From CAVYGN01 sp963796325 (GTDB lineage: Bacteria > Spirochaetota > Brevinematia > Brevinematales > JAOACQ01): a stretch of DNA of 64,000 bases. Both the position numbers and the translations under genes were made by a program. The first letter of the stretch is position 1. The number at the start of each line of letters is the position of its first letter. The stretch is taken from NCBI GenBank assembly GCA_963796325.1, contig CAWCLF010000004.1, forward strand, positions 1 through 64,000, written 5' to 3'. The notes under the pieces are model-generated. The model saw only the letters and a list, made by a program, of their open reading frames with translations. It was not told the origin of the DNA and searched no databases. Shown here in pieces: positions 1 to 8,865 of this stretch.

Positions 1-1012
<1,012 letters not shown>

Positions 1013-1032
1013 TTTCCTTATTCTTAGTAACT

Positions 1033-1210
1033 AGTGACGAGTATATAGTTGCGAGTATCGCTTATTTTTGTTGCCTCGGATATTAAATATATTAATAATG
1101 AGGAGTTTTCAGTCTTAATTAATAAAATTGATGAAATATTGAAGTTGCTTGGCGGTTTGATTAAATCTCAAAGTTGATTGCTCATTACCCGCAACTCGAT
1201 ACTCGTCACT
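1033..1210. repeat. Inverted-repeat element in the 23S-5S spacer
   Basis: Arms at 1033-1057 and 1186-1210 are inverted copies of each other with about three mismatches in 25 positions; both outer ends read AGTGACGAGTAT. They bracket the tail of a four-helix-bundle reading frame. A second, shorter inverted repeat with related arm sequence lies at 28667-28742, so this looks like a dispersed element family. Movement of the element is inferred, not shown. Confidence 0.65.
1058..1177 (+). pseudogene. Four-helix-bundle (23S IVS-type) protein, C-terminal remnant
   Basis: One frame upstream of the TGA at 1175-1177 stays open back to about 1058. Its end reads KIDEILKLLGGLIKSQS, which resembles the last helix of the S23/four-helix-bundle proteins often encoded by intervening sequences in or near 23S rRNA genes. 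There is no start codon and most of the expected protein is missing, so only a degraded C-terminal fragment remains. It sits between the two arms of the 1033-1210 inverted repeat. The family assignment rests on pattern recognition of a short segment. Confidence 0.5.
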
Positions 1211-1217
1211 GTATTCT

Positions 1218-1325
1218 TGCTCTCGACCATAGCGCAGGTGTTACACCCGGTCCCTTTCCGAACCCGGAAGTTAAGCCCTGCGTCGCCGATGATACTCTTT
1301 TAGGGGAAAGTAGGTGTCGAGAGCT
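1218..1325 (+). rRNA. rrf: 5S ribosomal RNA
   Basis: The core motifs CCATAGCGCAGGTG and CCGAACCCGGAAGTTAAG are typical of 5S rRNA. The terminal helix I is a perfect 9-bp pairing between 1219-1227 (GCTCTCGAC) and 1316-1324 (GTCGAGAGC). A run of T follows at 1325-1331, consistent with termination just after the gene. The spacer from the 23S gene is about 205 nt because of the inserted element. Confidence 0.96.
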
Positions 1326-1356
1326 TTTTTTATTTTATATTAAAAAAAGTAATAAC

Positions 1357-1938
1357 ATGGCGGGATACAACGGATTTTCGAAGGATACAGGAAAAAGGAG
1401 ATCCCGGTTGGCAATTCTTTCAAGGGATGAAATAAAACTTATTATCGATTCTGAAAATAATCCTAAACTGCGTTTAATGCTGATATTGACATATTCTGCA
1501 GGTCTGACAGCAATGGAAACTGTAAATATTCAACCGGCTGACATAGATTTTAATAATAAAAATATTAAAATAAAAGGCATATTCGGGAAAAACGACAGGA
1601 TAATACCTTTAAGCGAAAAAATTCTTGATCTTTTAAAGCCTTATATTGAAATTTACAGGCCTGTAACATGGCTTTTTCCGGGCAATGACTCGGTTTCAAA
1701 AATAACAGAAGAATCTTTTCAAACTTTATTTAAAGAATCATTGAAAAAAGCGGGAATAACAAAAGAAGCGGACGTTAAAAGTCTGCGCGAAAGTTTTGCA
1801 GCACATTTAAAAGGAAAAGGATCAGGTTTAAAAATAATCCATGATATTCTGGGTTTTGACAATCGGGAAATTGATAGAATTGAGAACGATCTAAGGGATA
1901 AAAAACTTACAGATCTGATAAATTCACTCGGCAAATAA
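1357..1938 (+). CDS. Degenerate tyrosine recombinase/integrase-like protein
   Basis: A 193-residue protein that starts at ATG 1357, just after the 5S gene; upstream in-frame codons lie inside 5S rRNA. It has the layout of a phage-integrase catalytic domain (LTYSAGLTAMETVNI..DIDF, then SLRESFAAHLKGKG, then HDILGF). Most of the R-K-H-R-H-Y catalytic set is altered. The first Arg (normally in GLRxSE) is Thr, the His before LR is missing, the box II His (LGH) is Phe, and no Tyr occurs at the nucleophile position. Only the box II Arg is clear. The N-terminal core-binding domain is also nearly absent. It is therefore probably unable to cut DNA and is either a remnant or a repurposed DNA-binding protein. 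No clear Shine-Dalgarno sequence is visible. Confidence 0.75.
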   Translation: MAGYNGFSKDTGKRRSRLAILSRDEIKLIIDSENNPKLRLMLILTYSAGLTAMETVNIQPADIDFNNKNIKIKGIFGKNDRIIPLSEKILDLLKPYIEIYRPVTWLFPGNDSVSKITEESFQTLFKESLKKAGITKEADVKSLRESFAAHLKGKGSGLKIIHDILGFDNREIDRIENDLRDKKLTDLINSLGK

Positions 1939-1999
1939 AATCCTTAAAAACTCTGATATATGATAGTGAAAAGATACGAATATATAATGAAGGCATTTA

Positions 2000-2310
2000 A
2001 TGACGGACATTAAACAGTGCATCGATTTTGCAAATGATACAAATTTTTGCTTTCTGGCGACAAATGATGAAGACCAGCCCAGGGTCAGGGCTCTCGCTTT
2101 CTGGTTCGCAGATGAGAACGGTTTTTATTTTCAAACTGCAGATAAAAACCTTTTTAAGGACAATTGAAAAAAAATCCGAAAAACGAAGTATGTTTTTATA
2201 AACCGGATCCGGAGAAAATGACCGGTCCGATGATGCGTATAAATGGGGAAGCGGAATTTTTGAACAGCTCATGGACAGGCGCACTTCTGGACAATGGAGA
2301 CAAATATTAA
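2000..2310 (+). pseudogene. Pyridoxamine 5'-phosphate oxidase-like FMN-binding protein, frameshifted
   Basis: The frame from ATG 2000 reads MTDIKQCIDF..CFLATND..QPRVRALAFWF..GFYFQTADK and stops at TGA 2165. The next frame continues with QLKKNPKNEVCFYKPDP..MMRINGEAEFL and ends at TAA 2310. Together they make one small PPOX-fold (FMN-binding split barrel) protein of about 104 residues. The junction lies in 2158-2164, consistent with loss of one base. No homopolymer sits at the junction, which slightly favours a real mutation over a sequencing slip. Confidence 0.75.
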
Positions 2311-2393
2311 AACCAAAGAAATAATAAAATTTTGATTATTATAAATTTTATTTATATATTTATATAAAGTTTGACGCTTTGCAGGGGGCGGTT

Positions 2394-2834
2394 ATGAAAG
2401 ATGATTTTACAGCGAGGCAGTCTATTACCATAGATGCCGAAGCCGCGAAAGTCTGGAACGCGCTGACCGATCCGAAAATGATCAAGCTTTATTTATTCGG
2501 GACAGAGGTATTCACCGACTGGAAAGAGGGAAGCGCCATACTCTATAGAGGCATATGGAAGGGTAAAAATTATGAAGATAAAGGCAAGGTAATCAGGATA
2601 GTGCCCGGTAAGCTGATCGAAAGCACATTCTGGAGCGAACTGTCCGGCCTTCCCGATATTCCGGAAAACTATAAAAATGTAACGTATGAACTCACTCCGG
2701 CAAAAAGCGGTACCATGGTCACAGTTATCCAGGATAACAATGCCTCGGAAGAGGAGAAGAACCACTCTGAACAGAATTGGAATTTAGTGCTTAAAAACCT
2801 GAAAGAATTACTGGAACATCTGATGAAGGATTAA
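2394..2834 (+). CDS. SRPBCC (AHSA1/START-like) domain protein
   Basis: A 146-residue protein starting at ATG 2394 behind AGGGGGCGG (2383-2391). An in-frame TTG at 2379 is less likely. The opening ITIDAEAAKVWNALTDPKMIKLY and the later WKEGSAILYRG and GTMVTVIQDN segments follow the Bet v1-like AHSA1 family: an N-terminal strand, two short helices, a curved sheet and a long C-terminal helix (NWNLVLKNLKELLEHL). The fold makes a hydrophobic cavity for lipids or other small ligands, or binds Hsp90-type chaperones in eukaryotes. The ligand here is unknown. Neighbours on both sides are accessory genes, and it appears to be transcribed alone or with the next gene. Confidence 0.85.
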   Translation: MKDDFTARQSITIDAEAAKVWNALTDPKMIKLYLFGTEVFTDWKEGSAILYRGIWKGKNYEDKGKVIRIVPGKLIESTFWSELSGLPDIPENYKNVTYELTPAKSGTMVTVIQDNNASEEEKNHSEQNWNLVLKNLKELLEHLMKD

Positions 2835-2915
2835 TTCCTTTTAATAATATAGTTTATGAGTTGGATAACGAGTAATATGGGCAGCAGCCGGTAAATTATT
2901 CCGGGAGGATTTTTA

Positions 2916-3707
2916 ATTTTAAGCAGAAAGCAGTATTCCACGTCTCTAAAATTTGAATATCGCATTTATTTGAATTCAAAGTTTAAAACAAATCGGAAAT
3001 CATTGTTTAAATGGATTTTTGAATATTTACCGAAAAAGGAAAACCTCAAGGTCCTGGAATTGGGCTGCGGTACGGGTTTGTTTTGGCTTGCAAACAGAAA
3101 AGAAATCCCCGATAGCTGGTCGATTACCCTGTCGGATTATTCCGAGGGGATGCTCGAAACAACCCGAAAAAATATGTCCCTGATTAAACGGGATTTTCAG
3201 TATGCAATAATCGATGCCGAAAAAATAAATTATCCCGATGACAGTTTCGATATCATTATTGCGAATAATATGCTCTATCATGTAGAAGACCGGCGAACAG
3301 CTATTTTAAATATTTCAAAGGTCTTAAAAAAAAGCGGACTTTTTATTGCATCGACGGTCGGGAATAACAACATGCAGGAACTTAACGCTCTTTTTTACAA
3401 ATTCCTTGAAAGGGAAAATAGAATCTTTAAATTCAGAGCGAATCCTTTTTCCCTGGAAAACGGCTTCGACCAGTTAAAGCTTTTCTTCTCAAAAGTGCAA
3501 ATATCAAGGTATGAAGATGTACTGAAAATCGATGAAGTTGAACCGGTCGTTAATTATTTCTTGTCGTTTAATGAAATGAAAGATGATGCAGTGATACTGC
3601 CGGAAAAAGAAATAGCCGCTTTCGGGAATTTCCTGGAGCAAACAATAAATCTTAAAAACCCCTTTCCCGTGAAAGTCGATATGGGAATTTTCATCTGTTC
3701 GAAATAA
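2916..3707 (+). CDS. Class I SAM-dependent methyltransferase
   Basis: Motif I is VLELGCGTGLFW, followed by a UbiE/Methyltransf_11-type core (SEGMLETTR, DAEKINYPDDSFDIIIANNMLYHVED, KVLKKSGLF). The only ordinary start is TTG 2970, which lacks a ribosome site. The frame is open further upstream, and the extra residues (SRKQYSTS..EYRIYLNSKFKTN) look like the conserved N-terminus of this family. A strong GGGAGGA lies at 2903-2909. The likely start is therefore near 2916 and would use a rare ATT codon; this start is an inference. The substrate is not apparent. Confidence 0.8.
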   Translation: MLSRKQYSTSLKFEYRIYLNSKFKTNRKSLFKWIFEYLPKKENLKVLELGCGTGLFWLANRKEIPDSWSITLSDYSEGMLETTRKNMSLIKRDFQYAIIDAEKINYPDDSFDIIIANNMLYHVEDRRTAILNISKVLKKSGLFIASTVGNNNMQELNALFYKFLERENRIFKFRANPFSLENGFDQLKLFFSKVQISRYEDVLKIDEVEPVVNYFLSFNEMKDDAVILPEKEIAAFGNFLEQTINLKNPFPVKVDMGIFICSK

Positions 3708-3778
3708 TAATCTTTTTATTTCAAAAATCGCCGAAAAATATTATAATCATTACTAACAAGCAACCATGGAATAATTTT

Positions 3779-4591
3779 ATGGCAAGTATTGATAAAATCC
3801 AGTCCTGCATGAAATGTTTATTTATCATTTTGATTTCAAGTTTCGGAATTGGTTACGGCTTAAATAAGCATTTATCATTTTCGGCAAATCTAACAAAATA
3901 TTTCTGCGGCATTCCGGGAACGTTCGAGATGTTCGACCTGAAACGTAATCGGTATACAAGATACAATCCGAAAAGGAATGATGAGCATTATCTGCCGGCT
4001 TCAACATTTAAAATAATGAATTCCCTGATAGCCCTGGAATCGGGCATAGTACCTGATGAAAATTATGTAATAAAATGGGACGGTACAAAATATGATATCC
4101 CGTCCTGGAATGCTGACCAGAATTTGAAGTCCGGCATGAGCAACTCTGTTGTATGGTTTTACCAGGAACTGGCGCGCCGGACGGGCTGGGAAAAAATGAA
4201 GTACTATGTGGAGAATGCCCGTTACGGGAATACCGATATATCGGGAAAAATAGATAGTTTCTGGCTGGAAGGCGGGCTCAGGATCTCAGCGGATGAACAG
4301 GTAGAATTTTTGAGATCTCTTTATCTAAACGAACTTCCCTTTAAAGATCGTGTAGTTAATATTGTAAAAGAGATAATTATCCTGGAGAGAAATAATAAAT
4401 ACACATTGAGAGGAAAGACAGGATCTGTAACAAGAGTCCTTCCGCATATAGGCTGGTTTGTAGGGTACCTTGAAAGGGATAATGACGTTTACTTCTTCGC
4501 GTTGAATATCGACAGCCCCGGGAATGATGCGGCGGGTTTTAAAGCAAAGGAAATAACCCGCTCCATTTTAAAATCTTACGGATTAATGTAA
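3779..4591 (+). CDS. Class D (OXA-type) beta-lactamase family protein
   Basis: A 270-residue protein with an N-terminal hydrophobic segment (residues 13-27, probable signal peptide or anchor). All the class D motifs are present: STFK at 75-78 (acylated Ser and carboxylatable Lys), SVV for the S-x-V motif, YGN as in OXA enzymes, and KTGS near residue 215, followed by a GWFVGYLE segment. In characterised members the Lys is carbamylated and hydrolyses penicillins or oxacillins, in the periplasm. Homologues without lactamase activity, such as BlaR-type sensor domains, share the fold, but this protein has no transmembrane sensor architecture. No mobile element directly abuts it, so it looks like a resident accessory gene. 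Confidence 0.9.
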   Translation: MASIDKIQSCMKCLFIILISSFGIGYGLNKHLSFSANLTKYFCGIPGTFEMFDLKRNRYTRYNPKRNDEHYLPASTFKIMNSLIALESGIVPDENYVIKWDGTKYDIPSWNADQNLKSGMSNSVVWFYQELARRTGWEKMKYYVENARYGNTDISGKIDSFWLEGGLRISADEQVEFLRSLYLNELPFKDRVVNIVKEIIILERNNKYTLRGKTGSVTRVLPHIGWFVGYLERDNDVYFFALNIDSPGNDAAGFKAKEITRSILKSYGLM

Positions 4592-4621
4592 TTTTAGCGC
4601 CATAGTTTAAGGAGAAATACG

Positions 4622-5068
4622 ATGAATAATGAGGAACTGGCAGTCTCTGCCTTCAATAAAGGATTTAATTGCTCACAGGCGGTATTGACCGTATATAGCG
4701 ATATGTTCAATCTTGATAAAGTTACTGCTTTGAATATAGCCAGGGGGTTCGGCGCCGGGATGGGCCGGCTTCAGGGAACATGCGGCGCTGTAACCGGCGC
4801 TTGCATGGTGATCGGCCTTAATCTGGGGAAGCCTGTTGAAAAGGAGCAAGATCTCAAAGAGAAAACCTACTTGAAAATCCGGGAATTTACCGATATGTTC
4901 AAGATAAAATATAAAACCGTAAATTGCAGAGAATTGCTGGGCGGATGCGATCTTTTGACGGAAGAAGGAAAAATGAGGTTTAAAAAAGAATCGCTCGGTA
5001 AAAAGATATGCAGTGAATGTGTGCGTTATTCTGTAAGGATTCTGGACGGGATCCTGGAAGAAAAATGA
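4622..5068 (+). CDS. C_GCAxxG_C_C family redox-type protein
   Basis: A 148-residue protein with AAGGAG upstream of ATG 4622. The spaced cysteines are family-defining: NCSQAV near the N-terminus, then GTCGAVTGAC, then NCREL, GCD and CSECVRY. Proteins of this family are small, cytoplasmic, and thought to be redox-active or metal-binding; no biochemical role is established. Its stop overlaps the start of the DJ-1/PfpI gene (ATGA), so the two are translationally coupled, which fits a shared thiol or stress function. Confidence 0.88.
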   Translation: MNNEELAVSAFNKGFNCSQAVLTVYSDMFNLDKVTALNIARGFGAGMGRLQGTCGAVTGACMVIGLNLGKPVEKEQDLKEKTYLKIREFTDMFKIKYKTVNCRELLGGCDLLTEEGKMRFKKESLGKKICSECVRYSVRILDGILEEK

Positions 5069-5649
5069 TGAAAAAGGTATTGCTGCTTCTGGCAAAAGGA
5101 TTTGAAACATATGAAGCAAGCGTATTTATCGATGTGCTGGGCTGGAATCTATCGGAAGAAGGATCGACCGAGTTATTTTCCTGCGGTCTTTCAAGGGAAA
5201 TCAAAGGCTCTTTTAATTTTTCAGTTAATGCCGATTACCTGATAGATGAAATTCAGGCCGCCGGCTTCGATGCGCTGGCTATCCCCGGAGGTTTTGAGGA
5301 ATATGGATTTTATAAAGACTCCTATAATGAAAATTTTCTTAATTTGATAAGGGATTTTAATGATAAACGAAAGATAATAGCATCGGTTTGTACAGGAGCT
5401 TTGCCTGTAGGGAAAAGCGGGATACTGAAAGGAAGGAAGGGAACGACATATAATTTGATGAACGGTTTGCGTCAGCGGCAGCTTTCCGGGTTTGGAGTGG
5501 ATGTAATCAATGAACCTGTCGTGATCGATGACAATATTATTACATGCCGGAACCCTTCGGCAGCAATAGAGGTCGGCTTTAAATTGCTAGAATTATTTAC
5601 TACGAAGGAGAGATCGGAATACATCAAAAGATTAATGGGATTTATATAA
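5065..5649 (+). CDS. DJ-1/PfpI family protein (class I glutamine amidotransferase-like)
   Basis: A 194-residue protein starting at ATG 5065, inside the stop of the preceding gene. It opens KVLLLLAKGFETYEA, has a GGFEEY turn and the nucleophile-elbow sequence SVCTGA with the reactive cysteine, matching the DJ-1/ThiJ subgroup. Members act as deglycases, chaperones or cysteine-oxidation sensors; which of these applies cannot be told. The long, unusual initiation frame further upstream lies within the previous gene and is rejected. Confidence 0.88.
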   Translation: MMKKVLLLLAKGFETYEASVFIDVLGWNLSEEGSTELFSCGLSREIKGSFNFSVNADYLIDEIQAAGFDALAIPGGFEEYGFYKDSYNENFLNLIRDFNDKRKIIASVCTGALPVGKSGILKGRKGTTYNLMNGLRQRQLSGFGVDVINEPVVIDDNIITCRNPSAAIEVGFKLLELFTTKERSEYIKRLMGFI

Positions 5650-5683
5650 TTGTCCTTCTAGGTAATAAGTATAATACAGGACT

Positions 5684-6208
5684 ATGAGGCTGCAGGTGAG
5701 TTTTTTGAATGTTGAAATTAAGGCGAAAATAACCGATGCCGAGAAAATAAGATCGGTATTAATGGATCTCAAAGCCGAATATATGGGTCTTGACCATCAG
5801 ATCGATACGTATTTTCATGTTCTTAACGGGAGGCTGAAATTAAGGGAAGGCACCATCGAGAACAACCTGATATTTTATCGCAGAAAAAACATGGCCGGGC
5901 CAAAGGAATGTCATTACATGCTTTACAGCACGGAACCAGGCTCATTATTGAAGAATATTTTAACCGATTCAATCGGAATCTGGAAAATTGTAGATAAAAA
6001 AAGAGAAATATACTACTTAGGGAATGTAAAATTCCATATCGACAACCTGAAAGATCTCGGTTTATTTTTTGAGATAGAAGCGATCGATCGAACCGGTGAA
6101 ATAGGCAAAGAAGAGCTTCATAAACAATGCTCTTATTATCTGGATCTATTCGGGATAAATGAAAGCGACCTGGTGAAAGGTTCCTATAGCGATATGCTGA
6201 TAAAATAA
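5684..6208 (+). CDS. CYTH-domain protein (adenylate cyclase class IV / triphosphatase-like)
   Basis: A 174-residue protein. The start of the tunnel fold is visible as NVEIKAKI, a variant of the ExExK signature, followed by the paired motifs QIDTYFHV, GRLKLREG and FYRRKN and by GLFFEIEAID near the C-terminus. CYTH enzymes bind triphosphates and divalent metal; examples are CyaB-type cyclases and thiamine- or inorganic triphosphatases. The specificity here is not clear. ATG 5684 has a poor ribosome site; TTG 5705 has AGGTGAG just upstream and may be the real start, which would place the ExExK-like motif at the very N-terminus as usual. Confidence 0.85.
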   Translation: MRLQVSFLNVEIKAKITDAEKIRSVLMDLKAEYMGLDHQIDTYFHVLNGRLKLREGTIENNLIFYRRKNMAGPKECHYMLYSTEPGSLLKNILTDSIGIWKIVDKKREIYYLGNVKFHIDNLKDLGLFFEIEAIDRTGEIGKEELHKQCSYYLDLFGINESDLVKGSYSDMLIK

Positions 6209-6229
6209 TATATATTGGAGAATGTTTTT

Positions 6230-6953
6230 GTGAAAGCTAAAGATCATTATGAAAATCATCTGCATTCATATTATACCTTGGATTTACGGCGGATTCGAGA
6301 AAAAAGTCGAGGAAAACAGGAAATTCTTTGCCGGAAAAGGTATTAAACCCGTTTCGAACGGCATTGCTGTCGATCTTGGCGCCGGAACAGGATTTCAAAG
6401 TATTCCCCTGGCCGAACTCGGATTCAGTGTAACCGCTGTTGATTTCAGTAAGAAACTGCTTCTTGAGCTTGAGTCTAAAAAAAGCGGGCATAATATTAAA
6501 ATTATCAAAGATAATATTCTGAATTTTGATTCATATACAGATCTTAGACCGGAATTGATAGTCTGCATGGGAGACACCCTGACACACCTGGAAAGCATAA
6601 AATCAGTCGAAGATCTTGTCAAAAACTGCTCGCGGGTACTGGCTGAAAAAGGGAAATTGATATTGACATTCAGGGATCTGACAATAGAACTGCAGGATGA
6701 AAACAGGTTCATCCTGCTCTCGGGCTGCGATAATAAAATATTTACCTGCTTTTTGGAGTACTATCCCGATTATGTGAGGGTATACGATATAGTTCTTGAA
6801 AAAGAGAACGGAAGATGGAATCAGCATATAAGTTTTTACGATAAGATTAAAATATCTCTTGAAAATATAAAAACTATAATAAATAAATCGGGTCTGGAAG
6901 AAGTCTTCATAGAAAATAAAAACGGACTAATTACTTTTATAGCCAGCAAATAA
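6230..6953 (+). pseudogene. Class I SAM-dependent methyltransferase, frameshifted near the 5' end
   Basis: A GTG at 6230 with GGAG at 6217-6220 opens a frame reading KAKDHYENHLHSYYT, typical of the N-terminus of this methyltransferase group. One base later (about 6278, ACC-T-TGG) the rest continues in another frame as WIYGGFEKKVEENRKFF, AVDLGAGTGFQ (motif I), VTAVDFSKKLL and a conserved C-terminal half. A single extra T explains the break. If the frameshift is real, translation could only begin at ATG 6249, which has no ribosome site and gives a nonsense leader. An assembly error is equally possible. Confidence 0.75.
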
Positions 6954-7042
6954 TTACGCGGCGGTTCCGGATTTCAATATTTGGATTTGATAACGGATAT
7001 CACGTCTCCCGAGCGGCGTTCCATCGGGGCGGACTGTTTAAA

Positions 7043-7801
7043 CTATGTCCCCCGTTTTATCTCGCTGCGCAGGAATTCTTCGGTCAGCTTTAAAAGCCTT
7101 TCCTTCCATATCATTCTGGAAAAAATGTGATCGGCACCGGGTATCTTTATTAGTTTGCATCTGCCGGCGAATGAATTTTTATATTTTATGGAGACGCTTA
7201 CCGGGACATCAATATCCTGTGTGCCGTGAATAATAAGAACATTCCCTTTAAATCCTGAAGCGTTGCAGTAAGGATCGTATTTTTCAAGGTCGCTGACGAA
7301 TTCTTTTTTTAAGAGCATTCCATTGATTTCGTATTTGCCGGACCTGGTATTGATTCCTTGCTGCCTGGAAATATCGATCATGTTGCCGGCCGGAGCCCAG
7401 AGGACCATGGATTTCAAATTTCTTAACCTTTCAGCAATCAACCCGGCTATAAGTCCCCCCATGCTCATCCCGAGCACAAAGATATTGTTCTTATCAGAAT
7501 AATTTTTATCGAGTATGAATTTGTATATATTTACCGCATCATTGATTTCGCAGGTCAGGGTCATGTCTTCGAAATTGCCGTCGCTTTCCCCCGATCCTCC
7601 GAAATCGAATCTGGCGCTGCCGATTCCGATATTCTCAAGTTCACGGGATAATCTTATAAAATTTCCCTGCGCTTCGAGACGGTTGCCGGTGAATCCATGG
7701 TACATAACGACAAACGGATAATTATTTTTATCTTGATCGGGAATATGTATCATTCCTCTTAATTTCAGGCCTGAACTCTCAATTTCAGCATATTCCTGCA
7801 T
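7043..7801 (-). CDS. Alpha/beta hydrolase (cinnamoyl/feruloyl esterase-like)
   Basis: A 252-residue cytoplasmic serine hydrolase. It carries the oxyanion region MYHGFTGNR, a DFGGSGESDG loop typical of the feruloyl/cinnamoyl esterase-type lipases, the nucleophile elbow GMSMGG, the acidic residue in HGTQDIDVP and the catalytic His in GADHIF. The family cleaves short acyl or hydroxycinnamoyl esters. It is a single minus-strand gene convergent with the methyltransferase at 6230-6953 and divergent from the DUF2461 gene. Confidence 0.88.
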   Translation of the reverse strand: MQEYAEIESSGLKLRGMIHIPDQDKNNYPFVVMYHGFTGNRLEAQGNFIRLSRELENIGIGSARFDFGGSGESDGNFEDMTLTCEINDAVNIYKFILDKNYSDKNNIFVLGMSMGGLIAGLIAERLRNLKSMVLWAPAGNMIDISRQQGINTRSGKYEINGMLLKKEFVSDLEKYDPYCNASGFKGNVLIIHGTQDIDVPVSVSIKYKNSFAGRCKLIKIPGADHIFSRMIWKERLLKLTEEFLRSEIKRGT

Positions 7802-7934
7802 GATTATCCCCGGAAATCATTGATATTTTATTTTCTTGATTGTAATATTTTTCTTATTATTGAAAACAGTTTAATCTAAAAAGCGGATAAGATCAACATG
7901 CTTGGCTATTACTTTCAGTAAAAGGGGGAAAAGC

Positions 7935-8618
7935 ATGGGTTTCAAAGGTTTTCAGGAAGAAACAATAAAATTTTTTTTTGAAATCGGATTTAACAACAAC
8001 CGTTTATGGTTCGAAGATCATAAATCGGATTATAAAAAATATGTTCTGGAACCTTTCAAGGAACTGGTAAGCGACCTGGGGCAGAAGATGCTTAATATCG
8101 ATTCCGGCTTTGAAATCACTCCGGCAGTCGACAAGACTATTTCAAGGATATACCGGGATGTCCGCTTTTCCAGGGATAAATCTCCTTACCGGAATAACAT
8201 CTGGATTTCATTTAAAAGGCGTGTTGAAAACTGGAAAGAGACTCCGGTATACTTTTTTGAAATTTATCCGGAATATTACCATTTCGGTATGGGCTTTTTT
8301 TTCTATCCTCCTCATACCAGGGAATTATTAAGGGAAAGGATTTTGGGAGATGCCGAAGGCTTTAAAAAAACAGTTTCGTTCTACAGGAAAGGCAAACCCT
8401 ATGAGATAGCCGGAAGCAAATTTAAAAGGGTAAAGGATGCAGATATACCGGAGGATTTGAGGGACTGGTATGAAAGAAGGGATATGTATCTTTACTGCCG
8501 CCGGAAAATGGATGATTTGATATTTAAACCCGGCCTTACGGATTTTTTATATAAGAATTTTCTCCTTGTTAAACCATTTTACGATTATCTCTGGGAAACG
8601 ATAATGCGGTCTGCCTGA
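7935..8618 (+). CDS. DUF2461 family protein
   Basis: A 227-residue protein starting at ATG 7935, preceded by AAAGGGGG (7921-7928). The opening FKGFQEETIKFFFEIGFNNN..WFEDHKSDY and the SRIYRDVRFSRDKSPYR segment are diagnostic of DUF2461 (TIGR02453), found widely in bacteria and some fungi with no assigned activity. Conserved aromatic and basic positions are intact. It is the last protein gene before tRNA-Gly. An upstream ATG at 7902 is less well placed relative to the ribosome site. Confidence 0.88.
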   Translation: MGFKGFQEETIKFFFEIGFNNNRLWFEDHKSDYKKYVLEPFKELVSDLGQKMLNIDSGFEITPAVDKTISRIYRDVRFSRDKSPYRNNIWISFKRRVENWKETPVYFFEIYPEYYHFGMGFFFYPPHTRELLRERILGDAEGFKKTVSFYRKGKPYEIAGSKFKRVKDADIPEDLRDWYERRDMYLYCRRKMDDLIFKPGLTDFLYKNFLLVKPFYDYLWETIMRSA

Positions 8619-8672
8619 TAAACTATTTAATTTGATTTTTAAGCATGGAACATTTAAAATAATAATCAACAG

Positions 8673-8744
8673 GCGGGCGTAACTCAGTGGTAGAGTGTTA
8701 GCTTCCCAAGCTGAAAGTCGCGGGTTCAACCCCCGTCGCCCGCT
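8673..8744 (+). tRNA. tRNA-Gly (anticodon CCC)
   Basis: The acceptor stem is GCGGGCG (8673-8679) with CGCCCGC (8737-8743). The T arm is CGGGTTCAACCCCCG-like, and the anticodon loop TTCCCAA gives CCC. The 3' CCA is not encoded. It marks the boundary between the accessory stretch and the mraY region. Confidence 0.95.
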
Positions 8745-8865
8745 ATTGTATTTTTGGTTAAAATCGTTTCACGGTAATTGTCCGGGCGGATTTCTTGTTG
8801 CAAAAATATAAACGCTGCTTTACAATGATTATTATCTTCTGGTGCATTTTGTCGAGGTTTTGAAA

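Noticed and set aside
1174..1356. A 5' extension of the recombinase-like gene through the 5S rRNA
   Set aside because: The extension is read from 5S rRNA; the protein pattern begins after ATG 1357.
2850..2880. GAGTTGGATAACGAGTAAT, similar to the TACGAGTA repeat arms
   Set aside because: No matching second arm; similarity too short.
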